A stretch of DNA of 64,000 nucleotides, from the NCBI RefSeq assembly GCF_000317285.1, contig NZ_AJLN01000015.1, positions 1-64,000 of the forward strand. Reading direction: 5' to 3'. The DNA is from Chlorogloeopsis fritschii PCC 6912 (GTDB lineage Bacteria; Cyanobacteriota; Cyanobacteriia; Cyanobacteriales; Nostocaceae). A program made the translations under genes and the position numbers. This document shows, one piece after another, positions 43,206 through 52,207 of this stretch (position 1 is its first letter; every line of letters starts with the position of its first letter). Under the pieces are notes generated by a model. The model was not told the origin of the DNA. It was given only the letters and a program-made list of their open reading frames with translations, and ran no database searches.

Positions 43206-43913
43206 ATGATGAAAGCAGGTTTTTACGCGGTGTTGGGAAAAAGAGATTATCTTAAGTTAAATAATAAGAAAGTGGGAATATGGGAACTAACTGAGTACCA
43301 GCCCACTGGATGGCTGTGTTCGCTAACAATAAAACCTGAAGTAATCCCCAAAAATAGTCCAATCATCCACGACTGTGGTGCATTTGGGTACCGGGAACAA
43401 GACTATCCCACCATCGATGGACAGTATGTTAACGCACATTATGCAGCCAACCGATATCGAGAGCGCAGCCGCCCTGGCGATATTGTAACTTGCCCCGATA
43501 ATCTACTGCTTAGAAATATTGACTGGCGGCGGCAATATAATCTCCAACAGGCACAGACTTTTATCAAGATAGCGGAGGAAAAACTGCCCGGTAGAACACC
43601 CCTCGCCGTCATTCACGGACTCTCTCTCCAAGAGAAAATAGAGTATGGTGTTAAACTATACCAATTTGGTTATAAGCACTTCGGAATAGGAGGACTAGCA
43701 CAGCAAGCGAAAGAGTATTCAACAAACCTGTACATTATAAAAACAATCGTTCAGAAGATACGTTCTCAGGGTAAAAGCATCCACTTCCACATTTTCGGAC
43801 TCTGCTCGCCGCAATACGCCAAAACCTTTTTTGAGATGGGTATTAGCTTTGATGGCTCAACACACGCTAGAGAAACCTTTAGCAGCAACACAGTTCTATT
43901 CAACACTGACTAG
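43206..43913 (+). CDS. TGT/DpdA-like tRNA- or DNA-guanine transglycosylase, catalytic part
   Basis: About 235 residues from the ATG at 43206; a GTG at 43188 is an alternative. The TIM-barrel signatures of queuine/archaeosine transglycosylases and DpdA are present: IHDCGAFGYRE (equivalent to DSGGF), RPGDIVTCPDNLLL, PLAVIHGLSLQEKIEYG, YKHFGIGGLA, and the nucleophile-region SFDGSTHARE. These enzymes swap guanine for a 7-deazaguanine in tRNA or, for DpdA, DNA. The frame stops right after this, before the C-x-C-x2-C zinc site; that site lies in the next frame at 43921. DpdA-type DNA modification is an inference from the mobile context. Confidence 0.7.
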   Translation: MMKAGFYAVLGKRDYLKLNNKKVGIWELTEYQPTGWLCSLTIKPEVIPKNSPIIHDCGAFGYREQDYPTIDGQYVNAHYAANRYRERSRPGDIVTCPDNLLLRNIDWRRQYNLQQAQTFIKIAEEKLPGRTPLAVIHGLSLQEKIEYGVKLYQFGYKHFGIGGLAQQAKEYSTNLYIIKTIVQKIRSQGKSIHFHIFGLCSPQYAKTFFEMGISFDGSTHARETFSSNTVLFNTD

Positions 43914-43920
43914 ATGTCCA

Positions 43921-44517
43921 ATGCATCAAGCAGCCAGGTGCAACTGTCGGACTTGTGCGATCGCACGGAGTCATCGCATAAACCCTCAGCAGATAAACAA
44001 CCGCCCAGCAAGCATTATGCGGTTGGCACACAACCTTAACTCGCTACTGGCAACTTATCACTATCTCAGTAAACCAAAAACTCTTTACCTTGTCGCCGGA
44101 TGCGGGAAACAAACCAATCAAAAAGCAGCGGCGAAGGAAGTTTATTGCTCCCAGCACTTCCAGGCTTGTCGCAAGTATGCCCAAACCCAAGGGGGATGGA
44201 AAATCCTTTCTCCCTTACACAAAGTTCTGGAACCAGAAGAAATAATCTCGCCCTACGATTTATCCCCCCGTTCCCTATCCCCAAATGAACGCCAGCAGTG
44301 GGCGCAGGAAGTGGCCCGCAGAATCATGCAGAAAACCAACCCAGATACAGAAATAGTCTTCCTTACTGTTAAGCTGTATCGAAAGCAAGTAATTCCTATA
44401 TTAAAGGCGCACAAATACGTTATTAGGACACCAATGGAAGGTTTGGGTATTGGACAGCAAATTAGGTGGTTAACAGACAAATTATCTGCATCCAAACAAC
44501 TCGAACTCAAGATATAA
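43921..44517 (+). CDS. TGT zinc-site segment fused to DUF6884-like domain
   Basis: About 198 residues from the ATG at 43921, though the frame is open upstream across the end of the preceding gene. It begins CNCRTCAIARSHRI and continues to RLAHNLNSLLATYHYL: the C-x-C-x2-C...HNL zinc and helix signature found at the C-terminal end of TGT enzymes. The rest is a DUF6884-like domain: LYLVAGCGKQ, VYCSQHFQACRKYAQ, WKILSPLHKVLEPEEIISPYD, LSPNERQQWAQEVARRI. No ribosome-binding site precedes the ATG. So either one TGT-DUF6884 fusion gene has a frameshift at about 43895-43913, programmed or mutational, or the two subunits are made separately. DUF6884 domains are, as I recall, associated with 7-deazaguanine genes. 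Confidence 0.65.
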   Translation: MHQAARCNCRTCAIARSHRINPQQINNRPASIMRLAHNLNSLLATYHYLSKPKTLYLVAGCGKQTNQKAAAKEVYCSQHFQACRKYAQTQGGWKILSPLHKVLEPEEIISPYDLSPRSLSPNERQQWAQEVARRIMQKTNPDTEIVFLTVKLYRKQVIPILKAHKYVIRTPMEGLGIGQQIRWLTDKLSASKQLELKI

Positions 44518-44608
44518 AATGATAGTTAACTGGCTCTTGTATTAATCAAAAATCAGCTAATTCATCATATTTTTATAAAAATAAATATATTAATAAGTAT
44601 TAGTAAAT

Positions 44609-45430
44609 ATGCATAGTCGAACTATTGACATAGGAGAGAAATTTGGTTATTGGCAAGTACTTAAAAACCAAGGGACAGAAATACTATGTCAGTGTACAGC
44701 TTGCGGTACGGAAAGAGGAGTATTCAAGTACAATCTTCTTAATGGTAAAACAAAAAGCTGCGGCTGTATTAAGAAAGGAAATCTTATAGAAGTAGGAACA
44801 ACCTTCGGCGAACTAACAGTAATTGACAACACAGAAATACAACAACCAGGTAGATTTGTCAAAGTTTTAGTACGCTGTAGCTGTGGAACAGAGAAATATG
44901 TCTACAAACACAGTCTAATTGCTGGTAATACTAATAGCTGCGGATGTAGAAGAAAAAAAGCAATCAAAATCACATCAGAAAATTCAAGAGAATACCACTC
45001 ATGGAATTATATAAAACAGGTTTGTTATAACAAAAACCACCCCTTTTATAAAAAACATGGTGGTTGTGGAATAGAGGTACATCCAGATTGGAAAGATGAT
45101 TTTAACCAGTTCTTAGTAGATATGGGAACTGCTCCCAAAAATACAATCATCGCCCGTATAGATGCTACCGGAAATTATGCACCTGGGAATTGTTTTTGGA
45201 GCAACCGTAAAAAATGTTGGCAAGAACTTGAACGAGCAGAAATAAACGAGTTTATTAAAAGCTATTATACTAGCATCGGTCAGGGTAAAAAAGCAAAGAT
45301 ATCTGAATCAACGATTCAGCTAATACTACAAGAACACATGAACGGAGAAGCTAATATAAATAGTATTGCTCGCAAATTTCAAATCTCTCCAGATGATGTA
45401 ATAAATATCATCTTTGGCTTTGGTATGTAG
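44609..45430 (+). CDS. HNH/AP2-type endonuclease-like protein with zinc knuckles
   Basis: 273 residues. Two tandem N-terminal zinc modules of the form CQCTACGTE...KTKSCGC and CSCGTEKY...NTNSCGC (about 28-120). The C-terminal half has the phage endonuclease pattern YHSWNYIKQVC, HGGCGIEVHPDWKDDFNQFL, IARIDATGNYAPGNCFW, comparable to W..M..RC, YGGRGI.V...W, LDRID..GNY.P.NCRW in homing-type proteins. The last 50 residues (SESTIQLILQEH, SIARKFQIS) form a helix-turn-helix. A free-standing mobile endonuclease is the likely role. The arginine before the second motif is a cysteine here (GGCGI). Confidence 0.65.
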   Translation: MHSRTIDIGEKFGYWQVLKNQGTEILCQCTACGTERGVFKYNLLNGKTKSCGCIKKGNLIEVGTTFGELTVIDNTEIQQPGRFVKVLVRCSCGTEKYVYKHSLIAGNTNSCGCRRKKAIKITSENSREYHSWNYIKQVCYNKNHPFYKKHGGCGIEVHPDWKDDFNQFLVDMGTAPKNTIIARIDATGNYAPGNCFWSNRKKCWQELERAEINEFIKSYYTSIGQGKKAKISESTIQLILQEHMNGEANINSIARKFQISPDDVINIIFGFGM

Positions 45431-45487
45431 CAAATATAACTTCTGTTTACATACAATAAGATAAAGTTAAAAGCACACTGAGGAGAG

Positions 45488-45904
45488 ATGTCAGCAAAAG
45501 ACCTATTTCATGCTGCTGTCAAACAAGCACTACTGAAGGAAGAGTGGATAATTACAGCCGATCCGCTCATAATAAAAATTGAAGGTGTGAAGTTCGAGAT
45601 TGATTTAGCAGCAGAAAAGATATTAGGAGCTGAGAAAGCAGGGCGAAAAATAGCAGTTGAAATAAAAAGTTTTCTAAATAGTTCGGCGATTACTGACTTT
45701 CACGTAGCTTTGGGACAATTTCTCAACTATCAGCTTGCCCTACAAATGAAAGAACCAGACCGGACGCTTTATCTGGCAGTACCTTTTGATACTTTTCAAA
45801 CGTTCTTCCAAGAACTGTTTGTTCAAGAAGCGGTCAAGTTTTATCAACTAAAGCTCGTGGTCTACGACCCAATTAAAGAGGAGGTTATCGAATGGAGAGA
45901 ATAG
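45488..45904 (+). CDS. xisH: XisH, fdxN-element excision controlling factor
   Basis: 138 residues, full length for XisH, with AKDLFHAAVKQALLKEEW, EIDLAAEKILGAEKAGRKIAVEIKSFL and FHVALGQFLNYQLAL. The AVEIKSF segment together with the upstream D gives a PD-(D/E)XK-like core (E-x-K). In Nostoc, XisH and XisI are needed with the XisF recombinase for excision of the fdxN element during heterocyst development. GAGGAGAG directly precedes the ATG. It overlaps XisI by 13 bases. No XisF-like serine recombinase lies nearby, so this is an orphan pair. Confidence 0.9.
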   Translation: MSAKDLFHAAVKQALLKEEWIITADPLIIKIEGVKFEIDLAAEKILGAEKAGRKIAVEIKSFLNSSAITDFHVALGQFLNYQLALQMKEPDRTLYLAVPFDTFQTFFQELFVQEAVKFYQLKLVVYDPIKEEVIEWRE

Positions 45905-46227
45905 AATACTACCGCCAATGCATCCGTAAGTTACTAACTGAACAGGCATCTGCGGAAAATAGTAACCCAGATGTTGAGTGTCAGCTGGTTTTTGATACAG
46001 AACATGACCATTATCAATTGCTGGATGTTGGTTGGGAAGGACTCAAGCGAGTATATAACTGTTTTATCCATTTGGATATTAAAGATGGCAAGATTTGGAT
46101 TCAGCGCAATACGACTGAGTTAGATATTGCTCAAGCATTAGTAGAGATGGGGGTATCAAAGGAAGAAATTGTCTTGGGACTGCATCCGCCCTACAAGCGT
46201 CCATATACAGGGTATGGTGTGGCATAG
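45892..46227 (+). CDS. xisI: XisI, fdxN-element excision controlling factor
   Basis: 111 residues, full length, with YYRQCIRKLLTEQA, ECQLVFDTEHDHYQLLDVGWEG, NCFIHLDIKDGKIWIQRNTTE and LVEMGVSKEEIVLGLHPPYKRPYTGYGVA, the most conserved end of the family. XisI forms a complex with XisH. Many cyanobacterial genomes carry multiple XisH/XisI pairs without a nearby excision element, which suggests additional, possibly toxin-antitoxin-like, functions. Confidence 0.9.
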   Translation: MERIEYYRQCIRKLLTEQASAENSNPDVECQLVFDTEHDHYQLLDVGWEGLKRVYNCFIHLDIKDGKIWIQRNTTELDIAQALVEMGVSKEEIVLGLHPPYKRPYTGYGVA

Positions 46228-46284
46228 GGGAGAATATCGCTGTTTATAAGTAACAATAATTGCTAGAAAAAAACTGTATAAAAC

Positions 46285-46563
46285 TTAAAGCTCAAAATCA
46301 GAATCCCTGGATGGAAATGCTTGATATTGCTGTTGACACGCAGCAGCTATTTGGGCTGACATATTATATTCAGTAGCCTTAGTCCCAAGTTTTAGCTCTT
46401 GAGCTAAAGTTAAACCATCTCCATCTACATCACTTTCTAGTATTTGCGACACTACACTCGCTGGAGCAACCTGTGCCAATCGCTTTAGTCATATAATTAG
46501 TGATGTTGTCTACTGCGACGTAGGCAGTCCCATTAAAATCGTCTGAGTATATCCAGGCGATTA
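46285..46563 (-). pseudogene. remnant of a protein with a calcium-binding-type repeat
   Basis: Minus-strand reading gives IAWIYSDDFNGTAYVAVDNI in one frame, then after a frame change the segment AQVAPASVVSQILESDVDGDGLTLAQELKLGTKA. DVDGDGLTLAQELKLGT resembles a thrombospondin-3/EF-hand-like calcium-binding repeat (DxDxDG-x-x-x-E). No start or upstream domain remains. Family otherwise unknown. Confidence 0.35.
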
Positions 46564-46610
46564 AAATAATACAGTCAAATCTGCATAAAACCACTACAAC
46601 CACTGACGCT

Positions 46611-46632
46611 TACTTGTTAAAAACAACAAGTA
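46611..46632 (+). promoter_or_regulatory. hairpin before the helicase start
   Basis: Perfect stem TACTTGTT/AACAAGTA with a 6-base AAAAAC loop, ending 10 bases before the ATG at 46643; it would occupy the place of a ribosome-binding site. Confidence 0.5.
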
Positions 46633-46642
46633 GGTAGTTTTT

Positions 46643-49335
46643 ATGAGCAACCGACCAGAGTGGTTACAACCAAGTCGTAGTATCTACTCCAAGCAGCATG
46701 GAATAATTCAAGTTAGTGCAATTATCGGCGATAACCTTTATTTCCGAAAAGGCATAATTAGCCAAACTATCTTCAATTGGGAGGAAGAAATAAAGAAAGG
46801 AAATCTTTCCCAAATTCAGCATACACCAACCTCAAAAAGTCTAATATATCAAGAAACAGCTACTGAAATAGAAGGTAGAAATAAACTTGCCTACTGTGAT
46901 GTAATACCTGAACAAGCAGCTAACCTGGAACAAATTCCAGATAGCATGCATTCAGCAGTAAATAATGTGCTTAAGCAATTAGGAATAAATCAATTATACT
47001 CTCACCAAATTGAAGCGTGGGAAGCGTACAATCAAGGAAATCATATTATTCTTGAAACACCAACTTCTAGTGGCAAGAGCATATCCTTCCTACTTCCAGT
47101 CATTCACGAATGTTTCAAAGGGAACTCCTGTATCATTTTCTTCAACCTCAAAGCCCTAGCATTTGACCAAGAAGAAAAAATCAGGGAATTTGTAAACCTT
47201 TTACCAGAGTCAATTCGCCCTGTTATTCTCAATATTAATGGCGATACTTCATCCCAAGAACGCAAAAAACTTTATACACACAAACCCTCTATTATTTGTG
47301 TTACCCCCGATGTATGGCATCATGAGCTTAATAACTACCAATTTGATAACTACAATTTCGTTGAAACCTTACGCAAAATATCCATTATAGTAGTGGACGA
47401 ACTTCACTTCTATTGTGGAATTTTTGGGGCTAATTTTGCTTTACTTAATCGTCGCACCCAACTAATAATAGAACAAGCAGGAGGCAATTTATCACAACTA
47501 AAATACATTTATGCCTCAGCTACTATAAACAATAGTCAAGAGATAGCCCAAAAATTTCCAATCGGAGGGAAAATCTTACGGTTATTAGTCAAAGTGGGGC
47601 AAGAAAAGCTCAAACCACTTTTATCAGTCTCAAGCCCCAAAATAGTGTTCTGTACACAACCGCTCAAATTGCAGCTTTACTTGTTAGTAAAGATGTAATT
47701 GGGATATGCTTTTGCGATAGTCGCGAAACGGTCAAAAGCCTAACCCAAACAATCCGCAAAATATTAGTTGAAAATGGACTACCCCACCTCAAAAATACTA
47801 TCTCTGCATTCTATGCCAATTTGAAAAACAATCAAAGGAGAAAAATCATTGCAGATATAAAATCTGGAGATGTTAAATTTATAGTCTCAACGTCTGCACT
47901 TGAGGCGGGTCTTGACCTGGGATGCATTGATGCCGTACTCGTTTGTAAGTATCCTGGTAGTATCCTCTCCTTCCGCCAAAGGGCTGGCCGTGCTGGTAGG
48001 AAGGAAGAAGGCTTGATAGTATTTATCCCTTCCAGGCAATCAATCCTAGACTCATACTATTCAAACCACCCCGAACGGTTATTGACCGATCCACCGGAGG
48101 TAATCAACTTCAATCCCAATTTTGAAAACCTACTACAAGCACATATCTTAGCCTGCTGCAAAGAATCACGCCCGACAATCAACCAAATTGCCAAGCATTT
48201 CGGACAAGGGGGAGTTGCGATCGCAAACCAACTACTTGAAGACAAAAAGCTCGTGTACAGCTTTAATAACAAGCTGGCGTGCGCTCGCCATTTGGGTTAT
48301 ATACACGGTGATATCAAAATTAGGGGAAGCAGAAGCAACAACATCGACTACATCAACACCTCGACTGGCGAAGAATTTGAACAAAGTGCTGTAAATTCTG
48401 CGTTGAGGGAGGTATACCCTGATGCTATTTACATAGCACAAGATTTTGATGGCAACCCCGTTTGGTATCGGTCATTAGAACTCAAAATCAAGGAGGGACA
48501 AGCCTTTCTCAAACCAACATCTCAAACAAACCTATTTACACGCCCTCAAGGAGCAATTAGATTTGAAGAAGTCAAAACTACAGGCGAAGAAAAGTTAATT
48601 CAATTACCAAGGGGAGTGATAAAACTTACTCCTAAAATATGTAACATCTCGGAGTCAATATTCGGATACAAGTTATACAACCGGGAGTCGAGATGGACTT
48701 GTCCGAATCGAGATTGTAGAAATCACAATCAATCCCTAGCAAGCAAATTAGAAAACTGTTCCATATGCAACAGTCAACTAACAGAAAGAGACATCATACA
48801 GCTAGTAGAAGAAGTACCGTACAAGGAAGCTTTAACTACTAGCTATTCTACAAGTTGTCTGGAAGTTGAAATAGACCTACAAGCAACAAATTTATTCAAG
48901 TCAAAGGTAGAGCAAATTAGGTCAATAATCAAGAACCAGAAATACATTTCCAGGGAGGAAAGAGAGTTATTTGAATACAAGGAAACCGATATTTGCATCC
49001 ACAGTTTAGCGCATCAGCTGATGCTAGCCCTTCCGCTAGTTGAACATGGAGCCAGTAGTAAGGATGTCGATTTCATACTACATGAGGAACCAAGGCAACC
49101 TAATTTAGTCGGCTACTTCTTCGACACGGTTGAAGGGGGAACTGGAATGTGCGATACGCTATTTCAATACCTAGAAAAAGCTATATCTAAGGCAAGATTT
49201 TTAGTAGAAAATTGCCCATGTAAGCACGGTTGTTCAAACTGTACTGTTATCTATAGGTGTCCTGATGATAACACGGCAATCTCCAAACAAGTTGGATTAT
49301 CTATACTTCAAGATTTAATCCAGCAACAGGTGTAA
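46643..49335 (+). pseudogene. DUF1998 (MrfA/Hrq1-like) DEAD/DEAH helicase, frameshifted
   Basis: Two long frames make up one roughly 890-residue helicase. The first (46643-47698) has Walker A in ETPTSSGKSISF, motif Ia FFNLKALAFDQEEKI, and a DELH box in IIVVDELHFYCG. Homology leaves this frame near 47650 and continues in another as LYTTAQIAALLVSKDVIGICF, FIVSTSALEAGLDLGCIDAV, and RQRAGRAGRKEEGL (motifs IV-VI). The C-terminal part has a zinc ribbon (CPNRDC...CSIC) and the DUF1998 cysteine cluster ENCPCKHGCSNCTVIYRCP. Members unwind DNA for repair (MrfA with MrfB). The frame change lies about 47630-47660. Both halves are otherwise free of decay, so it is recent, a sequencing error or a recoding site. 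Confidence 0.8.
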
Positions 49336-49356
49336 ACTCTCTAAGAAAATAGTTTT

Positions 49357-49389
49357 ACTCTCTATTTCATATAGAGAGTAGAATTTTTC
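49357..49389 (+). terminator. rho-independent terminator after the helicase
   Basis: Stem ACTCTCTAT (49357-49365) and ATAGAGAGT (49371-49379) with a TTCAT loop, followed by AGAATTTTTC. An additional direct copy of the 5' arm (ACTCTCTA at 49337-49344) lies just upstream. Confidence 0.7.
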
Positions 49390-49451
49390 ATGAAATAGTT
49401 ATATAACAGCTTATAAAAACTAATATGCGATACTGCATTAGTAAAACTACG

Positions 49452-49499
49452 ACATAAACTAACGCTAGCTAAAGCAAAGTCTTTTTGTTAGTGTTATGT
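49452..49499 (+). promoter_or_regulatory. long hairpin sequestering the start of the 243-aa gene
   Basis: ACATAAACTAAC (49452-49463) pairs with GTTAGTGTTATGT (49487-49499) with a single bulge. The right arm includes the ATG at 49496. Translation of the following gene should depend on opening of this structure. Confidence 0.5.
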
Positions 49500-50227
49500 A
49501 CATAGAGTTAGTTCCTGACTGCGAAAAATCACCCCAAAAATTCCAAATTATTCATGCACCGACATATCTATTAACAGATACAAACTATCAGTTGGGCGAT
49601 TTCATTCCTGCATCAGATATTCACCTAATAATTAATCAATCAGTAAAATTGGGATATCAAGTTAAAATTTGCCCTCTAATTAAATATCCCCTACCAGCAA
49701 TTAGTGATGAACTTGCGGATTTAATGACATATTATCCATCTGATTTAAAAATGCGACTTAACGGCATGGTTTTTGAGCAACGGGCATATGTAATGGCAAA
49801 AAGCCATGACGAAGTATGCCTAAACAGAGAATCAAAAGCCATTCTCCAAGAAGCAGAGTACTGGCTAATTAATTATGCCCGTGAAGTTATCGCCAAAAAA
49901 GAATATTGCATATTGAATATACTTGCTCATATCGATAAAGCAGATTTTAGACAAAAGGCGATAGATACTCTAATGTGCTGGCAACCCGATTGGAAAAAGG
50001 CTATCTACCAATTTGCAGGAAAGAGATTTGAAGCAGGCAATAACGAATTTAAAATAATCAGTTATTACTACAATCAAGAAAAAAAGGGGAGAGAAGGAGT
50101 AATGGTGCTGTGCACGGTAACAAAAACCATGAATAACTTCCCCGAATTTCCCATATTCCCACTCGATTCTAACTGCACCCTTGGGACTTATCAAGTTGAG
50201 AATGCCCTCAACCAACGATTAGCTTAA
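49496..50227 (+). CDS. hypothetical plasmid protein
   Basis: 243 residues, an apparently globular alpha/beta protein: VPDCEKSPQKFQIIHAPTYL at the start, YWLINYAREVIAKKEYCILN centrally, and FKIISYYYNQEKKGREGVMV leading to NCTLGTYQVENALNQRLA at the end. No motif recognised. The codon use and absence of decay suggest a real gene. It lies between the helicase terminator and the primase, in the replication block, and its ATG is inside a hairpin. Confidence 0.5.
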   Translation: MYIELVPDCEKSPQKFQIIHAPTYLLTDTNYQLGDFIPASDIHLIINQSVKLGYQVKICPLIKYPLPAISDELADLMTYYPSDLKMRLNGMVFEQRAYVMAKSHDEVCLNRESKAILQEAEYWLINYAREVIAKKEYCILNILAHIDKADFRQKAIDTLMCWQPDWKKAIYQFAGKRFEAGNNEFKIISYYYNQEKKGREGVMVLCTVTKTMNNFPEFPIFPLDSNCTLGTYQVENALNQRLA

Positions 50228-50350
50228 ACTATAGGATTTCGTAGTTCGTAATCACTACTTTCTAATTAAAAATTACGAATTATGTTAACTACTCCTAAAA
50301 ACTCATGCACACAACTACCGACAGTAAAGAAGTGAAAATCATGTGAAACG

Positions 50351-51298
50351 ATGCACCCCCAGGCGCGTAAAATCATCTCGTCTCTGGAACAATTACCATC
50401 AAATTGGCGAATTGTACCTACCTTCGGCAAACGCCCTCTGGGAGGAAAACAATGGCAGCATAAAACTTATTCTCCCAAACAGCTACAAACCGAACTCATT
50501 CGTACTAAATGCAAGATTTGGTCAGGGAAAAGGTATACGCGCGTTACTGGGGTTGCTATTGTCTGTGGCGATAACCAACCGCAAGGACATATCGTCGCCA
50601 TCGACTGCGACGGGCTACACGCCTGGGGTCAAATACTCATCCTTACAGAAAAGCTAGAAGAGGAGGAAATAAAAGAGATTGCACCCCAAAAATTATGCGA
50701 TCGCGCACTTGCATACTTACCACCAACAGTCGCCTTTACCTCTGGAGGCAAGTACAAATGCCAGTTTCTATACCTAATACCCCAACATAAGTCAATTACT
50801 TCTAGCAAAATATCAAATCTGGAGTTTAGGGGTAAAAATCACGTCTCAGTCCTTCCTCCTTCCTATCACCCAGAAGGGAGGTATTACCAGTGGGTTCCCG
50901 GTTGCAGTCCCCAAGAAAAACAAGTTGCGATCGCACCCCAATGGGTAATAACCCAAATGTCAAAGCAGAAGGAAAAGGCAACTTGCCTACCACAAGAAAA
51001 ATATAACCGCAGATATGGGGTAAACAGATACCAATTATACCCAGATATCGAAACTAACATTCAGGCTGCACTCACATTTGTGGAAGTCATTCACCCCCGG
51101 TTCGCAGATGACTACATCACTTGGATACAGGTAGGAATGGCGCTTAAATCAGTCAGTCCCACTCTACTAGAAGCATGGGACACCTGGAGTCAACTATCGC
51201 CCAAATATAAACCAGGAGAATGTGCTTACAAATGGCAGTCGTTTAGGCGAACTGGGATTACCATCCGTACCCTCTCAAAATTTGCCAATCTTTCATGA
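50351..51298 (+). CDS. PrimPol-type primase with PriCT-2 domain
   Basis: 315 residues. The N-terminal bifunctional primase/polymerase domain has NWRIVPTFGKRPLGGKQWQ, VAIVCGDNQP, the D-x-D of HIVAIDCDGLHAW (catalytic metal site) and LEFRGKNHVSVLPPSYHPEG (the conserved G-x-x-V-x-P-S-x-H motif). The C-terminal 75 residues form a PriCT-2 domain: ADDYITWIQVGMALKSV and WDTWSQLSPKYKPGECAYKW. No helicase domain is attached. Archaeo-eukaryotic type primases of plasmids and phages prime replication independently of DnaG. The stop overlaps the next ATG (ATGA), joining it to the PRTRC genes, where proteobacterial cassettes usually have ParB. Confidence 0.75.
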   Translation: MHPQARKIISSLEQLPSNWRIVPTFGKRPLGGKQWQHKTYSPKQLQTELIRTKCKIWSGKRYTRVTGVAIVCGDNQPQGHIVAIDCDGLHAWGQILILTEKLEEEEIKEIAPQKLCDRALAYLPPTVAFTSGGKYKCQFLYLIPQHKSITSSKISNLEFRGKNHVSVLPPSYHPEGRYYQWVPGCSPQEKQVAIAPQWVITQMSKQKEKATCLPQEKYNRRYGVNRYQLYPDIETNIQAALTFVEVIHPRFADDYITWIQVGMALKSVSPTLLEAWDTWSQLSPKYKPGECAYKWQSFRRTGITIRTLSKFANLS

Positions 51299-51735
51299 AC
51301 AATCAAGACCAAAACCAGGAAAGTATAACTAACCCCAAAGTTAGTTACGGTAGTGATTTAAATTCTAGTAACAATAATAACGCAGAAGATGATGAAATTG
51401 ATGAGCAAGTTGATAGTAACAGCACTCTAAATTCCAAAACATATTTAATAACCATACTCATTCATCCAGATGAGCAACAAGCCATCCTATCAATTGGTAT
51501 CAGAAACGCACCACCCATCATTGAAACTATCAACTATCAGGAAATAACTTCACAACCAATTCTCAGAGACTACATTCACCAGTTAGAAGAAGCACTACCC
51601 AAAATCATTGAAGCTGCTGAAAAAACAAAAGTCACTACCAAAAGTTCTAACCAAAAGAAACAAATACAAAAGCGAGAGTTACCAGCCAATTCTCAAGAAG
51701 TCGAATCTAACAAAAAACAACTTTCACTGTTCTAA
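51295..51735 (+). CDS. PRTRC protein E-like, with C-terminal clamp-binding-like motif
   Basis: 146 residues. Order and size fit PRTRC protein E, although direct similarity is faint: an acidic disordered start (NNNNAEDDEIDEQVD), a strand region KTYLITILIHPDEQQAILSI, then the helix LRDYIHQLEEALPKIIEAAE and a lysine/glutamine-rich tail. The last five residues are QLSLF, identical to the consensus sliding-clamp-binding pentapeptide QL(S/D)LF. The plasmid's own DnaN-like clamp is encoded at 58282. The protein may therefore tether the cassette to the replication fork. Coupled to the primase gene by ATGA overlap. Confidence 0.55.
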   Translation: MNNQDQNQESITNPKVSYGSDLNSSNNNNAEDDEIDEQVDSNSTLNSKTYLITILIHPDEQQAILSIGIRNAPPIIETINYQEITSQPILRDYIHQLEEALPKIIEAAEKTKVTTKSSNQKKQIQKRELPANSQEVESNKKQLSLF

Positions 51736-51740
51736 TCATC

Positions 51741-52163
51741 ATGAATTATATCGCTATCATCGAAGGTCAACAAGTCCCTATCCCAGAAGAAACAGCAAGC
51801 AACGATGAGAAAATCAGACTTGCTATCAGCACATATTTCCCAGAATATGCTAATGCCGAAATCACTCGGACAACTACAGGAGATACAACCGAAATCAGGC
51901 TAGTTAAACGCGCTGGAACTAAGGGTAATTGTATCACCGAACTCAAATTAGCACCAGAACAAATTAACCCAGCGTTTGAATTAGCTTGGAAGTTAAAACT
52001 TTTAGAAATTAAAAATCAACTACCTCTAGAACTTTTGATTAGTATCCAAGCAGAAATAATCCACACAATCAAAGTAGGAGAAAGCTGGGAGATATATACA
52101 GAAAAAGTTTCTAATTTTCTCAAACAACAACCATCTATTCCCAGCATTTACCCAGTACTGTAG
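51741..52163 (+). CDS. PRTRC protein C-like ubiquitin-fold protein with C-terminal extension
   Basis: 140 residues. Residues 1-62 match PRTRC protein C: YIAIIEGQQVPIPEETAS, IRLAISTYFPEYANAEI, then TTEIRLVKRAGTKG, comparable to V-LPDP, Y---YPEL--A, Y-F--AVGTKG in proteobacterial proteins. PRTRC C is a beta-grasp, ubiquitin-like protein and normally ends soon after GTKG. Here about 78 helical residues follow (NPAFELAWKLKLLEIKNQLP), so the protein looks like a precursor from which the adjacent JAMM protease could release the ubiquitin-like part. That processing is inference. Confidence 0.65.
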   Translation: MNYIAIIEGQQVPIPEETASNDEKIRLAISTYFPEYANAEITRTTTGDTTEIRLVKRAGTKGNCITELKLAPEQINPAFELAWKLKLLEIKNQLPLELLISIQAEIIHTIKVGESWEIYTEKVSNFLKQQPSIPSIYPVL

Positions 52164-52171
52164 TCAAACAA

Positions 52172-52195
52172 TGCCGCTATCTGCGCGTAGCGGCA
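52172..52195 (+). promoter_or_regulatory. GC-rich hairpin inside the PRTRC operon
   Basis: Perfect 8-bp stem TGCCGCTA/TAGCGGCA with loop TCTGCGCG, no U tract, between the C-like and F-like genes and shortly before the ATG at 52208. Its GC content stands out from the flanking genes. Confidence 0.5.
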
Positions 52196-52207
52196 GTCAT
52201 CATAATT

